A model generated the notes under the pieces. It was not told the origin of the DNA, did no database searches, and worked only from the letters and a program-made list of their open reading frames with translations. From contig NZ_LROY01000001.1 of NCBI RefSeq assembly GCF_001639145.1, positions 188,501 to 252,500 on the forward strand: DNA of 64,000 bases. The letters run 5' to 3'. Every line of letters begins with the position of its first letter. Position 1 is the first letter of the stretch. The DNA comes from Microbulbifer sp. Q7. Lineage in GTDB: Bacteria > Pseudomonadota > Gammaproteobacteria > Pseudomonadales > Cellvibrionaceae. Positions 43,343 to 51,572 of this stretch are shown one piece after another. The position numbers and the translations under genes are program-made.

Positions 43343-43458
43343 GTAAAACGGCACTCAGGGGCGGCTTACTTTGGATGTACGATTGCGCGAAAATGGGAGC
43401 GAAACGACTGCGCAATTAAGTGACAAAGTAAGCCGTCGCTTTGCAGCATATTATTATG
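43343..43458 (-). repeat. attC-like site 1 (degenerate)
   Basis: The interior (GGGGCGGCTTAC, GCGCGAAAATGGGAGCG, paired with GTAAGCCGTCGC) matches attC sites 5-7. The ends are mutated: GTAAAAC at the left and TTATTATGG at the right in place of the TAAC/GTTA cores. It is the recombination site belonging to the RcsF-like cassette and overlaps that gene's stop codon. Probably inactive. Confidence 0.65.
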
Positions 43459-43828
43459 GCCCACTCTGTCGCTGAGGCACGGAGTATGCAACACCCCTGC
43501 ACTCCATATACTGATTGCACATTCCCGCAACAGCTTTGCCACACGCCTCAACTACGACGCCGTTACCCCCTAAACTGTGCGCCCTTACTTTTAGATCGTT
43601 TACCAAAGCACGTTTGCTCGGCTTTGGTTGATCTATACGCTCCTGGCAATATGATGCCTCAACAAAACCCAATGTAACCGCATCATACTTAGAAATTTCG
43701 GTGGGTGAATACTCCTCTACAGCCAAAGTTTTCACCCTATTTTTTGCATATGGACCAAAGTTTGTATTGAATGTCATGCCGCCACATGCAGTTACGAGCG
43801 CTGCGAAAATTACTATAAATATCTTCAT
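43454..43828 (-). CDS. RcsF-like outer-membrane lipoprotein (cassette gene)
   Basis: A 124-residue lipoprotein with the lipobox LVTAC (Cys15). The C-terminal half carries four cysteines spaced like those of E. coli RcsF (SYCQ, then EAC, GMC and MEC), which form two disulfides there. A conserved-looking core ALVNDLKVRAHSLGGNGVVV precedes the last three. RcsF senses envelope stress and signals to the Rcs phosphorelay; I see no rcs genes here, so the partner is unknown. Its 3' end lies in attC-like site 1. Confidence 0.82.
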   Translation of the reverse strand: MKIFIVIFAALVTACGGMTFNTNFGPYAKNRVKTLAVEEYSPTEISKYDAVTLGFVEASYCQERIDQPKPSKRALVNDLKVRAHSLGGNGVVVEACGKAVAGMCNQYMECRGVAYSVPQRQSGP

Positions 43829-43839
43829 TCTCAGGTCCT

Positions 43840-43959
43840 ACCTTACGCCCAGCGCAGGCGCAGCCGGCGCGGAGCGCATTTTGTGTTAATGTTTGAGCGC
43901 CAGCGAGTAACACAAAAGGTGCGTAGCGTCGGCTGTCGCCTTGCCGCTGCTTGTAATGA
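43840..43959 (-). repeat. attC-like site 2
   Basis: About 120 bases, nearly identical to sites 4 and 8 (GCGCAGGCGCAGCC, TTTTGTGTTAATGTTTGAGC, GAGTAACACAAAA). The terminal cores are altered (CCTTACG and TTGTAATG instead of TAACG and TTGTTA), so recombination may be impaired. It belongs to the Ada-like cassette. Confidence 0.8.
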
Positions 43960-43973
43960 ATTTTGCCCACCAC

Positions 43974-44249
43974 TTACGCCAAGGGCTCAGGATGCTCCTG
44001 GCTATCCTTCCATTTTTTGTACTCAGACTTCAGACAACGGCCGCAGGGTCGATACCCGGCTGCAATTGCGACAGATTCGCTAGCAAAGAAAACTCTGTGC
44101 TTTTCATAAATATTATTACCAAGCGCATTGTTGGCAGCCGTACAATTAAGCGTACCGTATATTTTTTCTCGAGAATTTCCGCCTAGCTGGCCTTTTTCAG
44201 TACTTTCATATATTTCGCCATCAGAATTCAATAGCTTATACAGCTTCAT
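43974..44249 (-). CDS. Ada-type zinc-binding domain protein (cassette gene)
   Basis: A 91-residue protein. The start at 44249 (MKLYKLLNSDGEIYESTEKG) has AAGGA upstream; the longer frame to 44387 would read through an attC. The region from GGNSREKIYGTLNCTAANN to RVFFASESVAIAAGYRPCGRCLKSEYKKW is the N-terminal domain of Ada, whose Cys residues bind zinc and in Ada accept methyl groups from DNA phosphotriesters. Three Cys are visible (NCTA, PCGRC). There is no methyltransferase or AraC domain, so the function is open. Confidence 0.8.
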   Translation of the reverse strand: MKLYKLLNSDGEIYESTEKGQLGGNSREKIYGTLNCTAANNALGNNIYEKHRVFFASESVAIAAGYRPCGRCLKSEYKKWKDSQEHPEPLA

Positions 44250-44263
44250 GCTTTTTCCTTGAT

Positions 44264-44407
44264 CCATAACGCCCGCAGCAGAGGCGACCAATGCTATGCA
44301 CATTTTGTGCGAAACTGGGAGCGTAGCGACCAGCACAAAAGTGTGCATAGCGTTGGGCGTCCCGCGTAGTGCCGAAGGCCCGGACAAACGGCTCGACTTT
44401 GTTAATT
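44264..44407 (-). repeat. attC site 3
   Basis: A 144-base site with intact-looking ends: CCATAAC at 44264-44270 and GTTAATT at 44401-44407. The interior has nested complementary segments (ATGCACATTTTGTGCGAAA and GCACAAAAGTGTGCAT). It belongs to the small membrane protein cassette at 44411-44743. Confidence 0.83.
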
Positions 44408-44410
44408 GAC

Positions 44411-44743
44411 TTACCTATGAAGAAAGCCGGCAAAGAATACGGTAGCGGTTAGAGCAAGAATTCCTGCTAGGACACCAAGAAAAAAACCTAGCATTCCACT
44501 TTTTTCTCTGTAGCGCCATAGTGCGGCAAAGAATACACCAATCCAAAATGGTGTCGATATAGCTGATTCAGGACGAATCTGCTCTCCATTAATTGAAGGT
44601 ATAAGGACACCAGAGAAAGTCACAAGTGCGAGCAGACCAAATACCTGATACCAAATCTTTTTCTTCGGCTTATTCGAAACTGAGTCACTTTGGATTTCTT
44701 TATCAGTTAATTCTGATTTTGGTGCCTTGTAAATTTCATTCAT
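44411..44743 (-). CDS. Small membrane protein, function unknown (cassette gene)
   Basis: A 110-residue protein. The start at 44743 has GGGGAG five bases upstream; the longer frame enters attC 4. The N-terminal cytoplasmic stretch begins MNEIYKAPKSEL, a YxAPxSEL-type opening seen in many small bacterial membrane proteins. Helices lie at about 38-54, 66-80 and 86-107. No enzymatic motif. The stop lies four bases right of the attC 3 core, a typical cassette layout. Confidence 0.75.
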   Translation of the reverse strand: MNEIYKAPKSELTDKEIQSDSVSNKPKKKIWYQVFGLLALVTFSGVLIPSINGEQIRPESAISTPFWIGVFFAALWRYREKSGMLGFFLGVLAGILALTATVFFAGFLHR

Positions 44744-44753
44744 TTCTGCTCCC

Positions 44754-44874
44754 CATTTAACGCCCAGCGCAGGCGCAGCCAGCGCGGAGCGCATTTTGTG
44801 TTAATGTTTGAGCGCCAGCGAGTAACACAAAAGGTGCGTAGCGTTGGCTGTCGCTCTGCCGCTGTTTGTTATGC
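44754..44874 (-). repeat. attC site 4
   Basis: A 121-base site with good ends: ATTTAAC at 44754-44760 and GTTATGC at 44868-44874. On the minus strand it reads GCATAAC ... GGGCGTTA, with VCR-like polarity. It is nearly identical to sites 2 and 8. The stop codon of the next gene to the right lies in its core. Confidence 0.88.
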
Positions 44875-45330
44875 ATTGTTCTGTGCTATGTGGTATTCAA
44901 GTATTTCAACGAGAGAATCTAGATTTACTGTACTAGTAGATATATACACTTTTCCATGTTTCCCGCCGCTGGCAACGACAGCCTCAATACCGTTACTACT
45001 AAAATACGACAGCTCTTTAATACAATTTAGCGGGATTGTATTTTTAAAAAACCAGTAGTTTCTACCTGAAATACATTCGTCAGTAATTGTAACGGAAGCC
45101 AATTTGAAGGATGCCGATACAACAAACGCGAAAAATAATGAAAAAACTGAAATCCCTAAGTACATAAGAGGAAGTTGTAGAAGGCTCACATGCCGAAATG
45201 TCTCTTCTACATCCATTCCTGTCTTGAAATAACGAACAATTAGTGCGAGCGTGACAGCCACCGAAATTGCTAGCGTCATGAACCTCGCAAGCTTTTTCCA
45301 TAACGCTTTCCAATTTACTGAATACTTCAT
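44869..45330 (-). CDS. Membrane protein with PH-like C-terminal domain, function unknown (cassette gene)
   Basis: A 153-residue protein. The start at 45330 (MKYSVNWKALWKKLARFM) has AGAGGGAG just upstream; an ATG at 45348 is the alternative. Two membrane helices lie at about 17-34 and 50-72. The C-terminal half (about 80-150) has short strands including VTITDECISGRNYWFFKNTI and KVYISTSTVNLDSLVEIL, reminiscent of bacterial PH-like domains (weak inference). The stop codon is inside the attC 4 core. Confidence 0.72.
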   Translation of the reverse strand: MKYSVNWKALWKKLARFMTLAISVAVTLALIVRYFKTGMDVEETFRHVSLLQLPLMYLGISVFSLFFAFVVSASFKLASVTITDECISGRNYWFFKNTIPLNCIKELSYFSSNGIEAVVASGGKHGKVYISTSTVNLDSLVEILEYHIAQNNA

Positions 45331-45342
45331 CGACTCCCTCTG

Positions 45343-45465
45343 ATGCATACGCCGCGCTCAGCCGCAGCTTACTTTATGCGCATTTTGCGCGAAAATGGGA
45401 GCGACAGCGACCGCGCAAAATGTGCATAAAGTAAGCTGTCGGTCTGCAGCGCCTTGTATGGTCTA
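45343..45465 (-). repeat. attC site 5, interrupted by the IS110 element
   Basis: Interior typical of the second attC type (CAGCTTACTTTATGCGC, GCGAAAATGGGAGCG, GCATAAAGTAAGCTG). The left core is CATACGCC. The right end reads GCGCCTTGTATGG, just before the IS. A second, better core (GCTTGTTATAC, ending about 46635) lies on the other side of the IS, suggesting that one attC was split. Confidence 0.72.
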
Positions 45466-45473
45466 ATTCCCCC

Positions 45474-45627
45474 GAATTCGGTAAGTTGAAGCCCGTAACA
45501 TCTCTCACCATGTTACCGGCTACCTAGCTCGATGCACGCCAGATCTCTAAAGATCGTCAACAAGCCTGAGCGGGTGGCCGACCCGATTTACAAACTCGAA
45601 CAGTCGAATGGGCTTCAAGCCCGAATT
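45474..45627 (+). ncRNA. Candidate bridge/seek RNA of the IS110 element
   Basis: A bipartite closing stem brackets the region: AATTCGG (from 45475) with CCGAATT (to 45627), then TTGAAGCCC (45486-45494) with GGGCTTCAA (45610-45618). Inside, GTAACA/TGTTAC forms a hairpin at 45495-45516, and further loops follow. Position directly upstream of an IS110-group transposase and size of about 155 nt fit known bridge RNAs. The segment AACAAGC at 45559-45565 is complementary to the conserved attC end GCTTGTT. Confidence 0.65.
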
Positions 45628-45630
45628 TAG

Positions 45631-46596
<966 letters not shown>

Positions 46597-46637
46597 TTAT
46601 TTTCTTGGGGTTGCAACCACAGTCGCTTGTTATACGC

Positions 46638-47000
46638 TTAACCACAATAAAAGACGTCCTGCAGTTTCATGGACTTATCAAAGTTAACGTATACGCAGCC
46701 ATCCATGATGTCGCCATCAAGTAACGCTGATTTTCGTAGCTGAAGAAAACTGTAACTTCTGAATCTTACCGATACCCCACTGTCACTTTCTATTATTTTG
46801 AATGGATAGTAACCGAAAGGGACTTCGGATGATTTACCTAGCTCGGCGTATGCTTTATTTAGAATAGCTCGATCATCTTCAGACCAATTTATTGCCCCGT
46901 ACTTCGGCTCAGCAAGAGCCAGATCTTTGACCGCAAAGAATCCAACCCCGAGTGATCCACATAGTAATAAAGCTAAAATTATGATTATTGCGTTTTTCAT
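46638..47000 (-). CDS. Secreted or membrane-anchored protein, function unknown (cassette gene)
   Basis: A 120-residue protein. The start at 47000 (MKNAIIIILALLLCGSLGVG) follows an attC; the longer frame to 47096 reads through that site and is rejected. A hydrophobic N-terminal helix (about 3-24) is either a signal anchor or an uncleaved signal peptide. The rest (SEDDRAILNKAYAELGKS; SVRFRSYSFLQL; LLDGDIMDGCVYVNF) resembles no family I know. Two Cys near the C-terminus could pair. The stop lies two bases from the GTTATAC core beside the IS. Confidence 0.7.
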   Translation of the reverse strand: MKNAIIIILALLLCGSLGVGFFAVKDLALAEPKYGAINWSEDDRAILNKAYAELGKSSEVPFGYYPFKIIESDSGVSVRFRSYSFLQLRKSALLDGDIMDGCVYVNFDKSMKLQDVFYCG

Positions 47001-47012
47001 ACTCGATTGTGC

Positions 47013-47157
47013 GTATAACGCCCACAGCAGGGGCGGCTTACCTTGTGCGCCTTTTGCGCGAAAATGGGAGCGTAGCGACCCGCGCAAAAGGCGCACAAGA
47101 TAAGACGTCCCGCGGAGACCCGAAGGGCCGTAGCTTTACTGCCTGTGTTTGTTAGAT
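47013..47157 (-). repeat. attC site 6
   Basis: A 145-base site with ends GTATAAC (47013-47019) and GTTAGAT (47151-47157). It is of the second interior type (GGGGCGGCTTACCTTGTGCG, GCGCGAAAATGGGAGCG, CGCACAAGATAAGACGTCCC). The last residues of the coiled-coil protein to its right are encoded inside it. Confidence 0.88.
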
Positions 47158-47621
47158 TTTGTTTGCACCAGGCCTGGGGCTCCTCCCGATACTACTTTCG
47201 TTTTAATTTTCCTAATTCCGGACAATCTATTTACCAGCTCATCTTCCAGGTAAGATATTCTATTTATTACCTGAGTAGAATTTTTGCAATCGTTATTTTT
47301 GAGGCACTCTCTTAACAATTGAATTGCCTTCTCAATCTTAGGCTTTGAACTGTTACGAGAGACGTATTTATTTTTTAAATATTTTTCTGCAGGATGCTCA
47401 GGCTCTCGCCAAATCTTGTTAAGCTCTCTCTTTAGGGGCTTCAACTCCCCTCTCAAATTAGCCTTTTCGCTTTTCAAAGAATGAATTTCATTCTCAAGCT
47501 CTTCCTTGCGAATACTAGAAAGCCTTTTTGACCTTGATAAAAATGATTTTTTCCCATTAATTTCTTTTGATAAAATTTTTAGCCGCTCTTGGATAGCCTT
47601 AATTTCAGTTTCGATGCTCAT
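47136..47621 (-). CDS. Coiled-coil protein, function unknown (cassette gene)
   Basis: A 161-residue Lys/Glu-rich protein, predicted to be almost wholly helical. Coiled coils lie at about residues 2-72 (heptads in IQERLKILSKEI and LENEIHSLKSEKANLRGEL) and 95-140. No signal peptide, membrane helix or catalytic motif. The last five or so residues (NKHRQ) and the stop come from attC 6, so its C-terminus was set by the recombination site. AT-rich codons contrast with the core genes. Confidence 0.75.
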   Translation of the reverse strand: MSIETEIKAIQERLKILSKEINGKKSFLSRSKRLSSIRKEELENEIHSLKSEKANLRGELKPLKRELNKIWREPEHPAEKYLKNKYVSRNSSKPKIEKAIQLLRECLKNNDCKNSTQVINRISYLEDELVNRLSGIRKIKTKVVSGGAPGLVQTKSNKHRQ

Positions 47622-47626
47622 ACTAA

Positions 47627-47770
47627 ATCTAACGCCGCCGGCAGGGGCAGCTTACCTTGTGCGCGTTTTGCGCGAAAATGGGAGCGCAGCGACCCGCGCA
47701 AAACGTGCACAAGGTAAGCTGTCCCGCGGAGGGCCGCAGGCCCGGAGCGAATTGCCCGGCCTTGTTAATG
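47627..47770 (-). repeat. attC site 7
   Basis: A 144-base site with ends ATCTAAC (47627-47633) and GTTAATG (47764-47770), of the second interior type, close to site 6 (GCAGCTTACCTTGTGCGCG paired with GCACAAGGTAAGCTG). Confidence 0.88.
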
Positions 47771-48082
47771 TTTGATGACCTGAAAGTGATTTAACACTGA
47801 CAAGGCTACCAAACTCAACGCCCTCGAATTACCAACATACTGCGAGCGGCACGATTGGCTGTACCACGCCACGCTTTCCCTGGAGCGGCTTACACGCCCA
47901 AAAGGAAAACCCCACTCTCTTTCTTCCGCCGCCAGTGAAAACCTTAACGAAGGGAAACCACTGGAGGCTTTCTATATCAACCGTAAATCCCTGCTAGCGA
48001 TACCACTTTTACAACGCTAGAGGTCGCCGAATCGCTCATCAAGCACACCGAAATTTTTAGGCGGCGGCATGATGGACCTGAA
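47771..48082 (-). other. Cassette without an obvious gene
   Basis: A 312-base unit between attC 7 and attC 8. No start-to-stop frame of useful length is seen on the minus strand, where all other cassette genes lie. On the plus strand a frame of 76 codons is open from 47790 to the TAG at 48018-48020, but it lacks ATG or GTG starts. It may be a regulatory or RNA cassette, or a decayed one. Confidence 0.6.
47790..48020 (+). pseudogene. Possible gene remnant in the ORF-less cassette
   Basis: A 76-codon open frame on the strand opposite to the other cassettes. Its composition looks protein-like (KATKLNALELPTYCERHDWL ... LEAFYINRKSLLAIPLLQR). It begins right after an in-frame TGA and has no usual start codon. 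I recognise no family. It could be the truncated tail of a gene inserted in reverse, or chance. Confidence 0.3.
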
Positions 48083-48201
48083 CATTAACGCCCAGCGCAG
48101 GCGCAGCCAGCGCGGAGTATTTTTTGTGTTAATGTTTGAGCGCAGCGAGTAACACAAAAAATGCGTAGCGTTGGCTGTCGCTCTGCCGCTGCTTGTTAGG
48201 C
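48083..48201 (-). repeat. attC site 8
   Basis: A 119-base site with ends CATTAAC (48083-48089) and GTTAGGC (48195-48201), of the first interior type (as sites 2 and 4). It belongs to the CBM9-like cassette, the first of the array. Confidence 0.88.
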
Positions 48202-48240
48202 TGCGGACTCCGCAGGACCCACTTAAGTTACTTAGATATA

Positions 48241-48864
48241 CTATTCAGAGAAAGAAAACTGTGCCCAACTAGTTGGGTCCGTAGATACCGCATTCTTCGG
48301 ATATAAGAACTCAGCCCGCTCACCTTCTTGGTAAATAGCGCTTATACCGAACATCATATTCCAAATATTGCCAGGAAATTTATTACGCGAGACTTGAACC
48401 TGCCTGTGCGTTCCTTTGGCCCATATGGGACCTTTTCGGTTTTCCGGCTCCTCAAGCCCAGAAAATGGCACCCAGAATCCAGCATAATTTTTAAGATCCC
48501 ATTTTCCAGAAACTCTCTCCCACCCATTTTCCGTGAGTACTTTTTCACCCATTTGAGCTGAGAGGTGAAATTTGTGAAGACGGTTAGTTTCTGGATTTTC
48601 TATGTACAGATCTAAGACTGTGATGTCTTCTTCTTTAGCTCTAGCGCATATATAGAAATAATTGTCATCTTTCATTAGATAGATAGCAACTTGCGCTGGC
48701 AATTCCAATTTTGTTGCCACATCCCATTCATCATTCCCGCAACGGCCATCTAGTAGCGCCGACTTACCTGTTGAGTTGATGGAAATTGCCGCAGAAGCAT
48801 TGGAGGAAATATAGAAAAAAATAAGTACAGCACCTAGAGAAAGTAGTTTCGAAATTTTATTCAT
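48241..48864 (-). CDS. Secreted CBM9/DOMON-like protein (first cassette gene)
   Basis: A 207-residue precursor with a signal peptide (about 1-25, LLSLGAVLIFFYISSNASA). The mature part begins INSTGKSALLDGRCGNDEWD, the typical opening of the family 9 carbohydrate-binding-like (DOMON) fold, where a conserved Asp/Trp/Glu follows LDG. Strands VAIYLMKDDNYFYICARAKE and VLDLYIENPE fit. Ligand unknown; sugar binding is plausible but unproven. It lies at the attI-proximal end of the array, the position expected of the latest acquisition. Confidence 0.68.
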   Translation of the reverse strand: MNKISKLLSLGAVLIFFYISSNASAAISINSTGKSALLDGRCGNDEWDVATKLELPAQVAIYLMKDDNYFYICARAKEEDITVLDLYIENPETNRLHKFHLSAQMGEKVLTENGWERVSGKWDLKNYAGFWVPFSGLEEPENRKGPIWAKGTHRQVQVSRNKFPGNIWNMMFGISAIYQEGERAEFLYPKNAVSTDPTSWAQFSFSE

Positions 48865-48891
48865 ATTAATCCTCGCAGATACGGTTTCTAA

Positions 48892-48899
48892 GCCTAACA
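48892..48899 (-). other. Right boundary core site of the cassette array (attI-like)
   Basis: GCCTAAC on the plus strand, that is GTTAGGC on the minus strand, upstream of the first cassette gene. It matches the attC 8 core. No attC palindrome is attached, as expected of an attI-type junction. Confidence 0.5.
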
Positions 48900-48917
48900 G
48901 TTTTATTCAAAAGCCCC

Positions 48918-49023
48918 AGATATAGACATTATGTCTACATCTGGGCATGACATGTCTATATGTGACCATAATGGCTAAATATAGCCATTTCTCATGGCCG
49001 GCTATATGTCTACATCTAGGCAT
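48918..49023. promoter_or_regulatory. Palindrome and direct-repeat cluster beside the array
   Basis: Contains a 25-base imperfect palindrome (48918-48942), GACATGTC (48949-48956) and an inverted repeat ATGGCTA/TAGCCAT (48971-48988). A 19-base direct repeat TATGTCTACATCTRGGCAT at 48930-48948 and 49005-49023 differs at one base; its second copy overlaps the end of the adjoining gene. Repeated ATGTCTA/TAGACAT units suggest a protein-binding region or attI-like site. Confidence 0.45.
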
Positions 49024-49388
49024 TGGTCAATCAGGCCTTCGACGATTCTGTGACCCATGTTTCTATGCTCTGCCATGCTGCGCTTTACTACCCAGGCTTT
49101 GGCGACTCTGCTCCAGCGACCACCGATTTTCCGGGCTTCGGCGCGTAAATCGACTTCGTCGTAGGAGATCTTCAGTGCCACCCATTCACTTTTGTGCGGC
49201 ATGACCTGAGGTCTCGTATTTTTATGCCGATAGGCTTCTCTTTGTGCGACGATAATTTCTACGGTGGTGTAGACGGTGTTTTTGCACGGGGATCGTCGGT
49301 ATCGAACGGCGCATAGTTGATCGCCGTATTTATCGTGATAGCGCTTGCTGCCATCATCGCCCGGCCGGATTGTTTTTATAATTTCCAT
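49002..49388 (-). CDS. Conserved hypothetical protein
   Basis: A 128-residue cytoplasmic protein. The start at 49388 (MEIIKTIRPGDDGSKRYHDK) has a perfect AAGGAGG six bases upstream; the frame to 49439 would overlap ubiD and is rejected. Basic and strand-rich (LCAVRYRRSPCKNTVYTTVE), then WVALKISYDEVDLRAEARKI and a tail with RWSRVAKAWVVKR. I have the impression of a widespread uncharacterised family but cannot name it. It sits between ubiD and the cassette array on the same strand, and its C-terminal codons contain one copy of a 19-base repeat. Confidence 0.75.
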   Translation of the reverse strand: MEIIKTIRPGDDGSKRYHDKYGDQLCAVRYRRSPCKNTVYTTVEIIVAQREAYRHKNTRPQVMPHKSEWVALKISYDEVDLRAEARKIGGRWSRVAKAWVVKRSMAEHRNMGHRIVEGLIDQCLDVDI

Positions 49389-49417
49389 TTGCCCTCCTTG
49401 GCATTTGCAAATGCTTC

Positions 49418-50881
49418 CTACAGACCCAGCTCGTCCCACATGTCATCGATTTTTTGTGTGACTTCGGGATCTTTTACGATTGGTCGCCCCCACTCCCGGG
49501 TGGTTTCGCCTTCCCATTTATTGGTCGCGTCGAAACCGATCTTCGAGCCCAGCCCTGATACCGGTGAGGCGAAGTCGAGATAATCGATCGGGGTGTTCTC
49601 GACCATTACCGTGTCGCGGGCGGGGTCCATTCTGGTGGTCATGGCCCAGATGACGTCGTTCCAGTCCCGCGCGTTGACGTCATCATCGGTGACGATCACA
49701 AACTTGGTGTACATGAATTGGCGCAGAAAAGACCAGACGCCCATCATGACCCGCTTGGCATGTCCCGGGTACTGCTTCTTCATGGTGACCACGGCGAGGC
49801 GGTAGGAACAGCCTTCTGGCGGCAGGTAGAAATCGACAATTTCCGGAAATTGCTTGCGCAATATGGGTACGAAGACTTCATTCAGGGCCTCACCCAATAC
49901 CGCCGGCTCATCCGGTGGGCGGCCGGTGTAGGTGCTGTGGTAAATGGGGTCTTTGCGGTGGGTGATTTTTTCCACAGTGAATACGGGAAAGCTATCTATC
50001 TCGTTGTAATAGCCGGTGTGGTCGCCGTAGGGTCCCTCGTCGGCCATGTCGTCCGGGTAGATATAGCCTTCCAGTACGTACTCGGCACTGGCGGGAACCT
50101 GCAGGTTGCTGAGCCGGGCTTCTGCCACTTCTGTTTTCCCGCCCCGCAGTAGGCCCGCAAAGGCGTATTCGGAAAGGGTATCCGGCACCGGGGTGACCGC
50201 ACCGAGAATAGTGGCCGGGTCGGCACCAAGAGCGACAGCAACCGGGAAGGGCTCGCCGGGGAATTGCTGTTGCCATTCACGGAAGTCCAGCGCACCGCCC
50301 CGGTGGGATAGCCAGCGCATGATCAGGCGGTTTTGCCCGATCAACTGCATGCGGTAGATACCGAGGTTCTGACGCTTCTTCTCCGGCCCCCGGGTAATCA
50401 CCAGGGGCCAGGTGACGAGGGGCGCGGCATCACCGGGCCAACAGGTCTGAATGGGGAGCTTGGTCAGGTCAACGTCGCCGGCGTTGATTTCAAACTGCTG
50501 GCAGTCGGCCTTGCTGATGACCTTGGGGCCCATGTTCATTACTTGCTTGAAGATGGGTAGCTTGTCCCAGGCATCACGGAGACCCTCAGGGGGCTGTGGC
50601 TCCTTCAGGAAGGCGAGCAACTCACCTACCTCGCGTAGCTCGCTGACGGACTCCCGCCCCATGCCCAGGGCGACACGCTCGGGGGTTCCAAACAGGTTGG
50701 CGAGTACGGGGGTGTCATATCCGGTGGGGTTTTCAAACAACAGTGCTGGGCCACCGGCGCGTAGCACGCGGTCGGCAATTTCTGTCATTTCCAGGTAGGG
50801 ACTGACGGGATGTTTTATGCGTTTGAGGAGGCCGCGCTTTTCCAATAGCTGGATGAAGTCGCGCAGGTCTTTGTATTTCAT
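49418..50881 (-). CDS. ubiD: 4-Hydroxy-3-polyprenylbenzoate decarboxylase
   Basis: Prenylated-FMN-dependent decarboxylase of ubiquinone synthesis, 487 residues. The N-terminus [20 protein letters not shown] is canonical. Metal and prFMN site residues are in the LGIYRMQ and [12 protein letters not shown] segments (about 175-200) and the catalytic Glu-Arg-Glu region ([11 protein letters not shown] near 285). It lies near rho-trxA as in Pseudomonas. The UbiX flavin prenyltransferase is not in the window. Confidence 0.97.
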   Translation of the reverse strand: MKYKDLRDFIQLLEKRGLLKRIKHPVSPYLEMTEIADRVLRAGGPALLFENPTGYDTPVLANLFGTPERVALGMGRESVSELREVGELLAFLKEPQPPEGLRDAWDKLPIFKQVMNMGPKVISKADCQQFEINAGDVDLTKLPIQTCWPGDAAPLVTWPLVITRGPEKKRQNLGIYRMQLIGQNRLIMRWLSHRGGALDFREWQQQFPGEPFPVAVALGADPATILGAVTPVPDTLSEYAFAGLLRGGKTEVAEARLSNLQVPASAEYVLEGYIYPDDMADEGPYGDHTGYYNEIDSFPVFTVEKITHRKDPIYHSTYTGRPPDEPAVLGEALNEVFVPILRKQFPEIVDFYLPPEGCSYRLAVVTMKKQYPGHAKRVMMGVWSFLRQFMYTKFVIVTDDDVNARDWNDVIWAMTTRMDPARDTVMVENTPIDYLDFASPVSGLGSKIGFDATNKWEGETTREWGRPIVKDPEVTQKIDDMWDELGL

Positions 50882-50995
50882 GTTTTACCGGTCGACGAGG
50901 ATTTCAACGGCCAGTGTAAAACAGTCAGAACAAAATGGGGAACATACACCGTACCGGCAGGTTCGGTGGTCAAACGGAGGGGAGTTTTTGAACAA

Positions 50996-51020
50996 CCCGC
51001 AGCATGCAACATGCTGCGGG
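50996..51020 (-). terminator. Hairpin after the RRM gene
   Basis: A perfect 11-bp stem CCCGCAGCATG/CATGCTGCGGG with a 3-base loop, about 30 bases past the stop. On the minus strand GTTGTTC follows rather than a clean T-run. Confidence 0.6.
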
Positions 51021-51050
51021 CTGCCGAACTTCTAGGCGGTAAAGCGTGCC

Positions 51051-51320
51051 TTAGAAGCGGGGACGACGCGGACGGTCTTCGCGCGGCTTGGCTTCGTTAA
51101 CACGGATGTTACGGCCAGACAGCGGCTGATCATTCATTTCTTCGATTGCCTTACGCGCTTCGTCGTCGTTCGGCATTTCTACGAAACCAAAACCTTTAGA
51201 ACGGCCAGTTTCCCGGTCAGTGATTACAGTAGCCCGGGAGATTTCACCGAACGCACCGAAAGCTTCGTGCAGTTCGTCAGAGGTTACGCCGTAGGCCAGA
51301 TTTCCGATATAGATATTCAC
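51051..51320 (-). CDS. RNA-binding protein with a single RRM domain
   Basis: An 89-residue protein that is one RNA recognition motif: RNP2 IYIGNL (residues 3-8) and RNP1 KGFGFVEM (about 42-49), followed by a basic Arg/Pro tail (KPREDRPRRPRF). Bacterial proteins of this type are often cold-induced and bind single-stranded RNA. It is transcribed in the same direction as rho but separated from it by 296 bases with a terminator, so it is probably its own unit. Confidence 0.95.
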   Translation of the reverse strand: MNIYIGNLAYGVTSDELHEAFGAFGEISRATVITDRETGRSKGFGFVEMPNDDEARKAIEEMNDQPLSGRNIRVNEAKPREDRPRRPRF

Positions 51321-51572
51321 AAAAAAGTCTCACTAGAGTCAGTGGGCTGTCGAGCAATTCACAAATGGTAACCAGCTCCACCGAGTTATCCATTTGCGAT
51401 TGGTCCAGAGTCGCTCGACTTCCCAGCCGGGCGAGACCAATTCGGGCAGTGCTGAAATACTGTTCAACACATCAATGTTGGCCTTTATATGCCTAACGCA
51501 ATGCCTTTTCAACTGAATTCGGCGTAATTTCACGCCTGTTTCATCGCATTGCAAAAATTCTCCACAAGATGC

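Noticed and set aside
47506..47775. Plus-strand frame across attC 7
   Set aside because: It is antisense to the coiled-coil gene and reads through the attC; no protein features.
49388..49439. N-terminal extension of the conserved hypothetical gene into ubiD
   Set aside because: The internal ATG at 49388 has a perfect AAGGAGG; the extension would overlap ubiD.
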